From assembly GCA_002709695.1 (NCBI GenBank), contig PAQF01000053.1, positions 1 to 46,679 of the forward strand: a DNA stretch of 46,679 bases, read 5' to 3'. The stretch comes from Candidatus Poribacteria bacterium (GTDB taxonomy: Bacteria > Poribacteria > WGA-4E > UBA9662). A program made the position numbers and the translations under genes. Shown here piece by piece: positions 25,774 through 35,416 of the stretch; position 1 is the stretch's first letter, and the number at the start of each line of letters is the position of its first letter. The notes under the pieces were generated by a model. The model did not search any database. It was not told the origin of the DNA and was given only the letters and a program-made list of their open reading frames with translations.

Positions 25774-26562
25774 CTATTCCTGCGTTTTGATATCCCCCCA
25801 TTTTGTTGTTAGCTTGTTCCTGGAATCGACGGCAAGCGGACCTCCAAATGTCAATTTACCTAATAATTCTGCTTTATCCGGATTTGCTCCCTTCCAGCAA
25901 AGGAAGACTCCCTGTTCAGCAGGGTCGTTAAACCCTTCCTCGTATCCGGGAGTAAAACCAACATGATCTCCTCCTTTAATCTTTCTCTTAGTACTATGCT
26001 TAAAAGGCATAGCAACCTCGTAAATCATACCCCCCTTTCCCAGTGCTGGGGTACGCTTAATAGCAATTGGGGAAAGATGAATATCCGGATTTTGGCCAAA
26101 GTCAGTTCTTTATTCTTAATGAGAGAAAAATTGGGTTTGCACTGTGGGGAACCTACTTGGAGATTTTCCCAATCAATATAGAGAAAGATGCAGTCTCCTT
26201 TCCAAGCATTGTCAGTATCAGGACCTGGTGTAAATTTATCGTCACGAACTGCAGCTGCAAAATAGAAATTATCTTTATCCCAAGCTGTTGACCAAGTCAC
26301 ACTGATATCATCTTTTCCTTTCCAGTCAGCATGGCCTCATAAAATGTCTTCTTTAGAATCAAAAGCAATCCAAATAGCATACTTCCAATCATCTAAATTA
26401 CCATCAATTTTGGGAGGACTGGGTAGAATACCAGCAATCGCTTCACCATGTTCAAGATCAAATTCATCACCATTTGCCTCAGGCAGAAAATCGGCCCAAG
26501 CCACCGAAAATGATATCAAAACAACACTAAACAGCAACAAGCCGCAAAAAAATATATCTCAT
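25774..26562 (-). pseudogene. Broken secreted CBM9-like protein, copy 2
   Basis: A tandem paralogue of the preceding pseudogene, 34 bp upstream of it. Three lesions are visible. The ATG at 26560-26562 is out of frame with its signal peptide by one base at a T7 run (26546-26552). A TGA at 26337-26339 interrupts SKEDIL/GHADWKGKDDIS where copy 1 has Arg, as expected for CGA to TGA. A frameshift near 26090 separates NKELT from FGQNPDIHLS. The last frame (MIYEVAMPFKHSTK, on to GVFLCWKGANPDKAELLG and TTKWGDIKTQE) is intact. The original product was probably a secreted carbohydrate-binding protein. Confidence 0.75.
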
Positions 26563-26907
26563 TATAATTAACCACCCTAAAAAAAATAATACCCAAAAAC
26601 CACTTAACATATATTCACTAGAACCACTCATTGATTCTATATCATATTGCAGCGGAAAGCTAGCATTAACAATATAAACTAAGTTATTTAATATTGGAAT
26701 TAGTATCACGACAACACCAAATTTTGAACTCAACAACCAATTGCTTACAACAATATCCCATAAGGCAGGCTATCGAACGTCTACATTGTTTTATTGAAAT
26801 AGATGAAGACCATGCTAAAATAAATTAAAATCTGACAATCAGCGACAAAGGACATTGCCAGATGACAAACATGCTATCCCCTAGCACCCTTAGACAAGGA
26901 GTTACAC
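26563..26907. other. Intergenic stretch between divergent genes
   Basis: About 345 bp, AT-rich. A 69-codon frame with hydrophobic segments overlaps it on the minus strand but runs over the start of the broken CBM9 gene and has no ribosome binding site, so I do not call it. No RNA gene is seen. Confidence 0.4.
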
Positions 26908-27654
26908 TTGGCTTCTTACGCCCCCCTTTCCAATAACCAAGTTTCACATTTTAAGACCTTTGGTTTTCTGATTCTGGAGAACCTACTGGATCAAGCATCA
27001 ATCGATCACTGGCGACAACAAATCTGGCGAGAGTTGGAAACAAGTCTCGAAACACCTGAAACTTGGCCTAAACAGGGAGGATTGGATGGATACCAGTATG
27101 ATCCTCCAGAATCAGCTTTAGTTCATCACCCAGCGCTCACACCTATTATTCAACAACTTGGCGGTGGTGCATTTGTCCCCAGCGGCGGTATCCCCATTAT
27201 ACGGTGGCCAGAACAGGATAAATCTTGGCAGATGCCCCAATCCGGACATATCGACGCCTACGGAGGACGATGGCTTCCATTCATGATCGGTGCAACTACA
27301 TATTTATATGACGTAGAACCAAGCGGTGGCGCATTTATATTCTGGCCCGGCAGCCACCACACGGCACATCGCTATTTCCTAGAAAACTCCACCCATGTGG
27401 ATGGTAGCTTTCTCCGAACAAAGAACTTTTCATGGAATCTTTTCTGCGATAACCCTGAAACTGGTGGCAAAGAGTTTGTGGCTCGTGCAGGTGATGTCGT
27501 GCTGTGGCATTCCTATTTGACACACGACGGATCAATGAACATCAATGATTCCCCCAGAATAGCACTTTTCGCTCGTTGGCATCATCACCGAAGACGCGCT
27601 CCTGCGTTCCGCTATGAGATACCAGAAGACCTCTGGAAATACTGGGTCATATAG
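26908..27654 (+). CDS. Phytanoyl-CoA dioxygenase (PhyH) family protein
   Basis: A 248-residue oxygenase that begins at TTG with AAGGAG 6 nt upstream; no ATG fits. The facial triad is His114-Asp116 (GHIDAYGG) and His206 (YLTHDGSMN), with Arg217 (PRIALFARW) for 2-oxoglutarate. The conserved GGAFIFWPGSH strand lies between them. A short basic stretch (WHHHRRRAPAF) is near the C-terminus. Cytoplasmic, no signal peptide. Sequence is distant from the other PhyH proteins in this window, so it likely has a different substrate. Confidence 0.88.
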   Translation: MASYAPLSNNQVSHFKTFGFLILENLLDQASIDHWRQQIWRELETSLETPETWPKQGGLDGYQYDPPESALVHHPALTPIIQQLGGGAFVPSGGIPIIRWPEQDKSWQMPQSGHIDAYGGRWLPFMIGATTYLYDVEPSGGAFIFWPGSHHTAHRYFLENSTHVDGSFLRTKNFSWNLFCDNPETGGKEFVARAGDVVLWHSYLTHDGSMNINDSPRIALFARWHHHRRRAPAFRYEIPEDLWKYWVI

Positions 27655-27782
27655 GAAAAATTTGCGCTTGAAGTAGGATAATTGTTAAAGTGCCTATCTA
27701 AAGCGCCTCAATTCCAAACCATCTTAAGAAGAATGAAGCAAACAATGGCATTGGCGACAAACACGACCAGCTTTGAGGATGT

Positions 27783-28307
27783 TTACAGCAGGCGGTCTAT
27801 AATCGAATTTCCCTGTGGAGCCTTATCAACCAATCCAGACAAGATATCAATATAAGGGTAATTTTGTTTATTAACGGGTTGGTCAAAGTGCTCAGTAAGA
27901 TTTATTGGTTGGAAAAGATGGTTTAAAGATTGGGTACTCGTATCATCTGAGTTAGGTTGGCTAGCTTCAATTTTTGCCTGAACCATAGTTCCATAAATGG
28001 AAAGTGCTGGCTGTATAATACTATGCCGGTTATGAAACTGATTAGCCAAATCCAAAGCCCGCTTTAAATTATCATTAACTGGCAGGTCCAACGATGGCAA
28101 GAGTGACGTTAGCTGTTTTTGCATGCTGGGTAACCCCGGTAAAAGATAAGAAGCTACTGAATTTTCCTGATCAGCATTAAGGTGAACATCACCATCCACC
28201 ATTTGGTTGTGTTTGGTTTTCTCACTACCAGACTTCATCAATCGGGATTGACTATCAACAAAAAACTTACGAGAAAAGTTTGCTGAAATGCTTGAAATGT
28301 TCATCAT
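27783..28307 (-). CDS. Hypothetical protein
   Basis: About 174 residues starting at tandem ATGs (28302-28307) closely preceded by GAGG; a longer in-frame start 22 codons upstream has no such site. The protein has no signal peptide, a Lys/Ser-rich first third, then predicted helical stretches (LPSMQKQLTSLLPSLDLP, LKRALDLANQFHNR) and an Asn/Gln-rich end. I recognise no family. The next gene, in the opposite direction, is the duplicated dehydratase. It could be lineage-specific. Confidence 0.55.
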   Translation of the reverse strand: MMNISSISANFSRKFFVDSQSRLMKSGSEKTKHNQMVDGDVHLNADQENSVASYLLPGLPSMQKQLTSLLPSLDLPVNDNLKRALDLANQFHNRHSIIQPALSIYGTMVQAKIEASQPNSDDTSTQSLNHLFQPINLTEHFDQPVNKQNYPYIDILSGLVDKAPQGNSIIDRLL

Positions 28308-28400
28308 CCAACCTCTATCAAACCGTACTCTGAGGTGATATACTCTAATATATCGACAGTTATCCAAATACATTGAGAATGTATCGTCTAAATTTTTAGC

Positions 28401-28429
28401 TTATCATCAATATTAGGGTCAGTTATAAT
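28401..28429 (+). promoter_or_regulatory. Candidate promoter of the dehydratase gene
   Basis: TTATCA (28401-28406) and a perfect TATAAT (28424-28429) are separated by 17 bp. The site is about 180 bp upstream of the dehydratase start, in the gap to the divergent hypothetical gene. The -35 box matches 4 of 6 bases. Confidence 0.4.
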
Positions 28430-28610
28430 TAATTATCCGTAGATAGTCAAAATATATTTATCGAAGAACAGAAAAAACAAACGGTTCTTATTAGCCAAGA
28501 TTATGCAACAAGTGGGAAATGAAACCGTCTATACTGGGTAAAGCCAGCGATTTTCTCTCCACCGGCTTTCAATAACACAGATAACAAATCAATGAGGAAA
28601 TAAATATTCC

Positions 28611-31286
28611 ATGGCTCAAAAATACGAATTCAGTGAGATTGGACTACTACCAACATCAAGCGATAACGTCGCAATTGCTACAAAAGTCATTGAAGTTGGA
28701 ACAGAAATTCACTATAACGATCACCCCTTCTCCATTTCACATACTATTCTGGAAGGGCATCGGTTTGCCGTTGACTCGATTCCAATCGGACAATATCTGC
28801 TTTCATGGGGTTTACCGTTTGGAACAGCGATTGAGCCGATTAATCCCGGTGATTACGTATCTAACAAAAAAATGCTGGAGTCGCTTTCAATTCGGAATCT
28901 AGATTTCGAATTACCCGACACTCCAAACTTTAGCAATGATATTCCTCGTTATGAACTCGATCCAGAAAATTTTCAACCTGGCACACAAATTTCAAGATAT
29001 GATACGGAGCACCTATTTGAAGGATATAAACGACCTGGTAACCGAGGCGTTGGCACACGAAACTTCATAGGGATCCTCAGCACAACATCAAAAACTGCCA
29101 GTTTTGCCAAGATCATTGAAGAACGTTTTCTTGGTGTAGCTGATGATCTAGCCCAAGTTGACGGCATCGTCTCTATAACTCATACTGAAGGCGGCGAAGC
29201 GAATACTCCCAATAATCTGGATTTATTGCTCCAAACACTTGCTGGGTTCATGACACACCCGAACATAGGTGCGTGTATTGCTATTGACTATGAAAACGAA
29301 ACAGTAACCAACAAAATGCTCCATGACTATCTGGTCAAAAATAACTATCCTATCGAAGACGTTCTGCATCGATTCTTTTCGATTAAAAGCGGTTTCGATC
29401 AAAGCTTGGACCAAGTAGCAGATATCGTAAAATCTTGGATCGAACCAGTCAACAAGATGGGTCGAACATCCCAACCACTCTCAAACCTAAAGATCGCGCT
29501 TCAGTGTGGAGGATCTGATGCCTTCTCGGGCGTTTCCGGTAATCCATTAGCGGCGTATGTAGCCAAAGAAGTGATACGGCATGGAGGAAGTGCAAACCTA
29601 GCAGAAACAGATGAGCTCATTGGCGCAGAAAGTTACGTTCTACAAAATGTAAGCTCGATTGAGGTAGCGAGAAAATTTCTGTCAACTGTTGAAAGGTTTC
29701 AAGAAAAAGCCAGTTGGCATGGACATACAGCTGAAGGAAACCCATCCGGAGGAAACAATTTCCGTGGACTTTACAATATCGCCATCAAGTCGATAGGTGC
29801 TGCCATGAAACGACATCCTGAGGTTCGTCTTGACCACGTCATTGAGTATGGAGAACCGATGCATGATGCCGGTTATTATTTCATGGATAGCCCAGGAAAT
29901 GATCTTGAAAGTATTGCGGGTCAGGTTGCTGCAGGAAGCAACATTATCTTTTTTGTTACCGGGAACGGTTCAATCACCAACTTCCCATTTGTCCCAACAA
30001 TTAAAATCGTTACCACCACGGATAGATACAATTTGCTCAAAAAAGATATGGATGTTAATGCTGGTGCTTATCAAGACGGTGAATCAATGGAAAAGTTGGG
30101 TGCATCCATGCTCAACCTGACTGTGGAAATAGCCTCTGGAACACCAAGCATTGGAGAGGAAGCAGGACACTCACAAGTATCAATATGGCGTAATTGGCAA
30201 CAAAACGACGCCAGCAATACAGACAAGATCCTAAATGCACCTAAACCCGATGGTCAGTCAATATCAGTTTCTACTTCAAAGAGTTCCAATAGAAATTTCC
30301 TAGCTATTCAAACAGAAAATGGCAACAAAACGGATCAGATTGGTCTTGTTTTGCCCACCAGCCTTTGTTCCGGTCAAATAGCTCAGTTAATTACCAAAGC
30401 ATTGAACCAGAAAAAACTCGGGCGTAGCAGAGGCATTTCACGCTTCGTCGCTCTGGCACATACCGAAGGGTGTGGCGCTTCAGGAGGAAGTTCAGAAAGA
30501 TTGTATGCTCAAACGCTAATTGGGCATTTGGTCCATCCGATAGTCGGTTTAGGTGTTTTACTTGAACATGGGTGTGAAAAAACCCACAACGACTATATTA
30601 AAAATGACCTAGCACAACTTGGAATCAACAGTAAAAAGTACGGTTGGGCTAGCGTTCAGCTCGATGGTGGAATCGATGCTGTAACGCAAAAAATAGAACA
30701 ATGGTTTAATCAATCAGTCACAGATTTGGAAGATCTCACGTATAGCCAGGGATCCCTGCGAGACCTAAATATCGGATTAATGTCAATAGGCAAAATAACC
30801 AGCCGTGTTGCATCCGATTTGGCTGACTTCACCCAAACCATTATTGGCGAAGGTGGTACAATCGTAATCCCTCAAAATGCTTCCCTATTAGAATCTTCCA
30901 ATTACACAACAGAAGTAATTGGTAACCAAGACTGGAAGCCTACTATATCTTACGGAGAAAGCCAAATCGAACCAGGACTACACATTATGGAAACACCAAC
31001 TAGCCATATGATTGAAACAATAACGGGATTGGGCGCAACCGGTGTTGACATAATGGTTGCCCACATAATTGGACACCCAATTCAATCCCATCGAATGATA
31101 CCACTGCTCCAATTTTCAACAGATCCTACTACTCAATCAACCTACAGCTTAGACCTGGACCAAATTGACACCAGCCTCCTTGACCTAGTTCTGGAAGTTG
31201 CTTCACGTCAATACACACCAAAACTATTCGCAAAAGGAAACACGGACTTTCAGTTCACCCGAGGACTTCTGGGGATTTCGCTTTAA
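28611..31286 (+). CDS. Internally duplicated GarD/UxaA-type sugar-acid dehydratase
   Basis: At 891 residues it is far longer than the usual ~500. Residues about 10-95 look like the N-terminal SAF (antifreeze-like) domain. Module 1 (about 138-500) has RPGNRGVGTRN, CGGSDAFSGVSGNP (299-312) and MDSPGNDLESIAGQVAAGSN, as in galactarate/altronate dehydratases. Module 2 (about 575-840) repeats the same order: LPTSLCSGQIA, HTEGCGASGG (617-626), LEHGCEKTHND and METPTSHMIETITGLGATG. Module 1 has HTEGGE in place of HTEGCG; module 2 has lost CGGSD. The activity is presumably dehydration of an aldaric or aldonic acid with an iron-type metal. Its stop overlaps that of the convergent gene. Confidence 0.85.
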   Translation: MAQKYEFSEIGLLPTSSDNVAIATKVIEVGTEIHYNDHPFSISHTILEGHRFAVDSIPIGQYLLSWGLPFGTAIEPINPGDYVSNKKMLESLSIRNLDFELPDTPNFSNDIPRYELDPENFQPGTQISRYDTEHLFEGYKRPGNRGVGTRNFIGILSTTSKTASFAKIIEERFLGVADDLAQVDGIVSITHTEGGEANTPNNLDLLLQTLAGFMTHPNIGACIAIDYENETVTNKMLHDYLVKNNYPIEDVLHRFFSIKSGFDQSLDQVADIVKSWIEPVNKMGRTSQPLSNLKIALQCGGSDAFSGVSGNPLAAYVAKEVIRHGGSANLAETDELIGAESYVLQNVSSIEVARKFLSTVERFQEKASWHGHTAEGNPSGGNNFRGLYNIAIKSIGAAMKRHPEVRLDHVIEYGEPMHDAGYYFMDSPGNDLESIAGQVAAGSNIIFFVTGNGSITNFPFVPTIKIVTTTDRYNLLKKDMDVNAGAYQDGESMEKLGASMLNLTVEIASGTPSIGEEAGHSQVSIWRNWQQNDASNTDKILNAPKPDGQSISVSTSKSSNRNFLAIQTENGNKTDQIGLVLPTSLCSGQIAQLITKALNQKKLGRSRGISRFVALAHTEGCGASGGSSERLYAQTLIGHLVHPIVGLGVLLEHGCEKTHNDYIKNDLAQLGINSKKYGWASVQLDGGIDAVTQKIEQWFNQSVTDLEDLTYSQGSLRDLNIGLMSIGKITSRVASDLADFTQTIIGEGGTIVIPQNASLLESSNYTTEVIGNQDWKPTISYGESQIEPGLHIMETPTSHMIETITGLGATGVDIMVAHIIGHPIQSHRMIPLLQFSTDPTTQSTYSLDLDQIDTSLLDLVLEVASRQYTPKLFAKGNTDFQFTRGLLGISL

Positions 31287-32425
31287 TCAACTTGAGTTGA
31301 CAACCAATTTCCATAATCACGTGGCAATGGTTCTAATTTGCCCAAACCAAATTCAGTACGCCAACGCAACAACGGGTGACCTCGGTCTTTTTGTGGGAGT
31401 AAGACTCGTTTCCCACGAGCTGCTGATTCAAAAACACCCATCATAATTTCAAGTACATGTCGACCTTCATAACCACTACATTCATGTTCATCATCCTCAT
31501 CCAGTGCACGGACATAATCATCAACAAAGCAATAATCACTTGGGTCTGACTGATTATCTGATTTATAGTGATTTGGAACTACAAGATCAAGAGTTTCCCA
31601 TTGTTGAACATTTGGAAAATAGTGCGGTTGTGGAAGCCACCAAGCGTTGTTTCCTTTCCAAAAGAGACGTCCTTCGCTACCATATATCTCCATGACATAA
31701 GCGGAAGTATCCATTTTATCAAACCGGTGTTGAAGTAATGTCGCGGTGACATCATTATCAAATTGAAGTGTAGCAGTGAGATGCTCACATGCAATTGTCC
31801 CCATACCACTTGGCGATGGAACCACATCTTGTGGAGTAATCGGTTGACCTTTCGTTGTAGCCTGAGCAACAACGCTTCGGCAGGAACCACCAAACCTGAG
31901 CATATTGTTAATCATATGCGTTCCAATATTCATTAAACCGTAACCACCATAATAGCCTTTACCACTACCATAGATGTAGCGTATATTACCAATCAATCCC
32001 TGATTGACGGCATGTTGTAGCGTCTGCATGGCGGGACTTACCCGACCCTGATGGTGCACAGCGACTTTGCTGCCTTGGCGTTCCGCTTTCGAGATAATAT
32101 CATCTGCCTGCACCAAGTCAATACACATAGGTTTTTCAACTTCAATATGAACTCTATGCTCCAACACAGCCATACATAAACCATGATGAAATTCCGTTCC
32201 GGTTGGAATAGCAACGATATCAGGTGCCGTTTGATCAATCATCTCATTTAAATTGGTAAAACGTTCAGTAACATCAATCTGCTGGCCTAACGCATCTACA
32301 CGTTCCTCAATCAAATCACATAAACCAACAATTTTAGTACGTGGATGATCATGATATGCTAAAGCAGCTGCTCTTCCTCTCCCTCGGCATCCCAGAATAG
32401 CCACTCTATAAGTATCTCTATCCAT
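31283..32425 (-). CDS. Gfo/Idh/MocA family oxidoreductase
   Basis: A 380-residue protein with an N-terminal Rossmann motif (VAILGCRGRGRAAALAY), the EKP motif (VEVEKPMCIDL-like, here IEVEKPMC) and a C-terminal substrate domain in which GLMNIGTHMINNMLRFGG supplies the catalytic-region His. The GCRGRGR variant is common in Gfo/Idh/MocA members from PVC bacteria and Poribacteria-like genomes, as far as I recall. It is expected to act on a sugar or cyclitol with NAD(P). Convergent to the dehydratase, it shares a TTAA double stop with it. Confidence 0.9.
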   Translation of the reverse strand: MDRDTYRVAILGCRGRGRAAALAYHDHPRTKIVGLCDLIEERVDALGQQIDVTERFTNLNEMIDQTAPDIVAIPTGTEFHHGLCMAVLEHRVHIEVEKPMCIDLVQADDIISKAERQGSKVAVHHQGRVSPAMQTLQHAVNQGLIGNIRYIYGSGKGYYGGYGLMNIGTHMINNMLRFGGSCRSVVAQATTKGQPITPQDVVPSPSGMGTIACEHLTATLQFDNDVTATLLQHRFDKMDTSAYVMEIYGSEGRLFWKGNNAWWLPQPHYFPNVQQWETLDLVVPNHYKSDNQSDPSDYCFVDDYVRALDEDDEHECSGYEGRHVLEIMMGVFESAARGKRVLLPQKDRGHPLLRWRTEFGLGKLEPLPRDYGNWLSTQVD

Positions 32426-32476
32426 TTTTAGCCTGACTCCAAATATTTTTCTGTGTTAAAAATTGATATAACGAAT

Positions 32477-33211
32477 TTAATTCAAATGAACAATTGGGTC
32501 ATAACCTTTATTATAATTTGTCGAATCTGCCGAAATATAGTGACAGATGAAAGTTTTTCGAAATCGTGCGCCTGAACGATTTGGTCTCGAACCATGAATT
32601 AATCGTCCATGAAAGAAGAGGAGATCACCTTTCTCCATTTCAACCAGATGCTCAACATACTGATCAGGCGGTTTCACAGCGGCATCTGTGAAAGACTGAC
32701 TAGTATCCGTTGGACACATTTCCAATATATCCTCAGTATTCGATCCTGGGAACACAATCAAACCTCCATTTTCTTCATCAATATTATCCAAAGCCATCCA
32801 AGCGGCAATACAAGCATTCGGCTCTGTCCTAAGATAATAGTCATCTTGATGAAAGTCTTGCCCACGTGCACCAGGTGGTTTCCAGTAGAACATTGTTTGC
32901 AAACCAATTGCTTCACCATCTAACAAAACCCGAAGGAGCTCAACAATTCGTGGATGTTTAAGAAATCGAAGAGAGAGGTCATCCACACGGTGTGGGTGCA
33001 TCATTCGCGGATAGATTCGAAGCGGATCGCCATCTGACTCCAACTCTGACACACTATGAAAACAACCGGGGATCGATTTTCTCGAGTGTAATGTTACTGA
33101 ACGGTCAATCAACTCATCACACTCAGGCTCTGAAAACAATTTTTTAATTAAAACGTATCCATCATTTTGGTATTGGTGTTTTATATCGGTTGGCATCAGT
33201 CTTGCAGACAT
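32477..33211 (-). CDS. Phytanoyl-CoA dioxygenase (PhyH) family protein
   Basis: A 244-residue oxygenase with the classical PhyH layout: N-terminal NDGYVLIKKLFSEPECDELI, HPRIVELLRVLLDGE, the metal pair His121-Asp123 (DFHQDDYYLRTEP), AAWMALDNIDEENGGLIVFPGS, and the distal His206 in HGRLIHGSRPN with basic residues (RFRKTF) for 2-oxoglutarate. This is the member closest in pattern to true phytanoyl-CoA/ectoine-type hydroxylases in the window. An AGAGGG site precedes the ATG. It is followed on the same strand by an oxidoreductase 51 bp away, so the two may form an operon. Confidence 0.92.
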   Translation of the reverse strand: MSARLMPTDIKHQYQNDGYVLIKKLFSEPECDELIDRSVTLHSRKSIPGCFHSVSELESDGDPLRIYPRMMHPHRVDDLSLRFLKHPRIVELLRVLLDGEAIGLQTMFYWKPPGARGQDFHQDDYYLRTEPNACIAAWMALDNIDEENGGLIVFPGSNTEDILEMCPTDTSQSFTDAAVKPPDQYVEHLVEMEKGDLLFFHGRLIHGSRPNRSGARFRKTFICHYISADSTNYNKGYDPIVHLN

Positions 33212-33300
33212 TATTGAGCCCTCTTTCCTCTACATAATTCGAAGTATAATTTGTAAGACAACAGGCTTTTTGCCTTCAACCAAAAGACAAAACTCAAGTA

Positions 33301-34287
33301 TCAAGGAAATGCATCCTTGACACAACGAAACCCAACATTATTGCTAGTAAATGTTGGTAAAGAGCTATTTCGATAAGAAACTCGAACTCTAAAATGATGA
33401 CTATTCCACGCACCACCTCGCAAAACACGAGGTGTGGTAATAGTCGCGAAATCCCTTACAATATCAACAACTTTTTCCCCGGAAAATGGGTCGCGGATAA
33501 GCCCATTGATATCTCCATTATCTTTACATTCTTGATAGAAATCAGCGTTCCATTCATCTAAACACCACTCAGATACGTTTGCCGCTATACTTTTTAGCCC
33601 ATAACTAGCTAGTTGTTGTCTTAAATCATCACCCTTAAGTGTTTTAGGAACAGGAGCCTCAGATGGAGGAGGCCCTGCAAGTATAGGAGCATAAGCATCA
33701 GAAGATAATGGACCAACATTGTTACTTCCATAATTTGCTAACGTCATATCTATATAATTGCCCCATGGATAGCGCAAGCCAATTTGGCCGCCACGAGCTG
33801 CATATTCCCATTCAGCTTCGGTTGGCAATCTTTTCCCTACCCAAGTAGCATACTGCATAGCATCATACCAACTCACATATACCATAGGATGTTGCTCTGT
33901 TGGAGAATAAGCTTCAATTTCCTTCCAATTGGGCCGAGAAGAAATTGATTGATTGCTATCACTAACCATCAAATCATTACTATACTTCTGTTTCAAAAAT
34001 TCCTTGTATTGGCCAACAGTTACTTCATTAATATCCATGTAGAATGAGTGTAGATAAACTCGATGCACTGGTAGTTCATTTTCATTACCTTCTCTGAAGG
34101 AATCACCCATCTCAAACTCTCCACCCGAAATATACACCATCTTGCTACCATCTTTCCCATGTATGGTGGTTTGGTCATATTTCATACTAGGTTGCTTTAC
34201 CTTCTCATTTTCTTTTTCACTACAGCTAACTATCAATATTAAAAGAAACAATAATCCAAACACAAAAACTCGCGAAATAATCTTCAT
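33301..34287 (-). CDS. Formylglycine-generating-enzyme-like (FGE/SUMF1 fold) lipoprotein
   Basis: The start chosen is the ATG at 34285-34287, which gives a lipoprotein signal ([22 protein letters not shown]) with Cys after IVS. The mature part has the FGE-sulfatase signature [73 protein letters not shown] and GFRCV. The active-site cysteine pair of true formylglycine-generating enzymes is not evident: the segment before GFRC reads [16 protein letters not shown] binding or non-fGly role is therefore likely. The frame stays open another 48 codons upstream, adding a second hydrophobic helix, with AGGAG near 34444, so the start is uncertain. Confidence 0.85.
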   Translation of the reverse strand: MKIISRVFVFGLLFLLILIVSCSEKENEKVKQPSMKYDQTTIHGKDGSKMVYISGGEFEMGDSFREGNENELPVHRVYLHSFYMDINEVTVGQYKEFLKQKYSNDLMVSDSNQSISSRPNWKEIEAYSPTEQHPMVYVSWYDAMQYATWVGKRLPTEAEWEYAARGGQIGLRYPWGNYIDMTLANYGSNNVGPLSSDAYAPILAGPPPSEAPVPKTLKGDDLRQQLASYGLKSIAANVSEWCLDEWNADFYQECKDNGDINGLIRDPFSGEKVVDIVRDFATITTPRVLRGGAWNSHHFRVRVSYRNSSLPTFTSNNVGFRCVKDAFP

Positions 34288-34546
34288 AATTACAAATAAA
34301 TTCGGGTTCCGAATATAACTTCCGTTATTATTTTTTGAGTGATCAAATACTATTTGTTCACTCAAACAAACTCCGAAAATTATAGCAAAAATAGAAATAC
34401 CAAACAACAATAGTAAAGTCAAATACACCAACTTAGGGTTCTCCTAATTTGCCAACATGAAGATCCACAATAATGTTGAGATCTAACTAAAAGGATGATA
34501 CTCTAGATAATTATTCTAAGAGAAGCAAACCAACAAGGTTGTAAAC

Positions 34547-35365
34547 ATGCCACTCAAGCTTTTAGTTTTTGGAGCCCATCCTGATGATTGCGATATCCAA
34601 ACTGGCGGCCTGGCCGCATTATACAACAAGCATGGTCACCAAGTTAAATTCGTTTCCATGACCAATGGTGATGCTGGGCACCACCAAATGGGTGGTGCAT
34701 CTTTGGCACAACGGCGCAATAGCGAAGCCCAAGCCGCTGCAAATGTCATAGGAATCGAATACCAACTCTTGGATAATGGTGATGGTCGTCTTGAACCAAC
34801 CCTCGAAAACCGATATCAAACAATTGAACTAATCCGTCAATTCAACCCCGATCTAGTTCTGACACATAGGCCCAATGATTATCATCCGGATCATCGTTAT
34901 ACCTCCATAATAGTACAAGACGCCGCCTATATGGTCACAGTTCCTAATATCTGCCCTTTTGTTCGCCATCTAGACCAAAACCCAATAATTATGTACACCT
35001 ATGACCGTTTTTCAAAACCATATCCATTTCAACCTGATGTAGCCGTAAACATTGACAGTGTGATCGAGCAAAAACTCGATATGTTACACTGCCATGAATC
35101 GCAATTTTATGAATGGTTACCCTTCAACGCAGGCAAGCTTGATGAAGTCCCCCCAAATCCAATTGACAGACGTAAATGGCTCGCAGAACAGCGTTTAAGT
35201 CGATTCAAACAAATTGCTGACGAACACCGCGATTTGTTAATCAAACTTTATGGTCAGGACAAAGGCGAAAATATTCAATACGCGGAAGCTTTTGAAACTT
35301 CAGAGTATGGATCGCACTTAACCGAAGAGAAGCGGGAAGAGCTATTCCTCAGTATATCAGCATAA
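34547..35365 (+). CDS. PIG-L/LmbE family N-deacetylase
   Basis: A 272-residue zinc-dependent deacetylase. The first motif AHPDD (residues 10-14) and the downstream HPDHR supply metal and base residues. TNGDAGHHQMGG and RRNSEAQAAANVIG complete the family pattern. Members remove N-acetyl groups from GlcNAc-type sugars, mycothiol/bacillithiol precursors or antibiotics. No signal peptide is present. It is followed by the ASPIC/FG-GAP protein (52 bp) and an aldo/keto reductase (26 bp), which suggests an operon and a sugar-derived substrate. Confidence 0.92.
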   Translation: MPLKLLVFGAHPDDCDIQTGGLAALYNKHGHQVKFVSMTNGDAGHHQMGGASLAQRRNSEAQAAANVIGIEYQLLDNGDGRLEPTLENRYQTIELIRQFNPDLVLTHRPNDYHPDHRYTSIIVQDAAYMVTVPNICPFVRHLDQNPIIMYTYDRFSKPYPFQPDVAVNIDSVIEQKLDMLHCHESQFYEWLPFNAGKLDEVPPNPIDRRKWLAEQRLSRFKQIADEHRDLLIKLYGQDKGENIQYAEAFETSEYGSHLTEEKREELFLSISA

Positions 35366-35416
35366 CTTAAACAAATCTAAAGCAGAGACCAATGCCAAAA
35401 TATTTGGAGACTCATA

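Noticed and set aside
26337-26339. In-frame TGA read as selenocysteine or a reassigned codon
   Set aside because: Copy 1 has Arg at this position, consistent with CGA to TGA, no SECIS-like element is evident, and TGA serves as the normal stop of pyrD. Other lesions in the same gene support decay.
26527-26736. 69-codon minus-strand ORF with two hydrophobic segments
   Set aside because: It starts at TTG without a ribosome binding site, lies in AT-rich DNA that easily yields hydrophobic frames, and overlaps the start of the broken CBM9-like copy 2.
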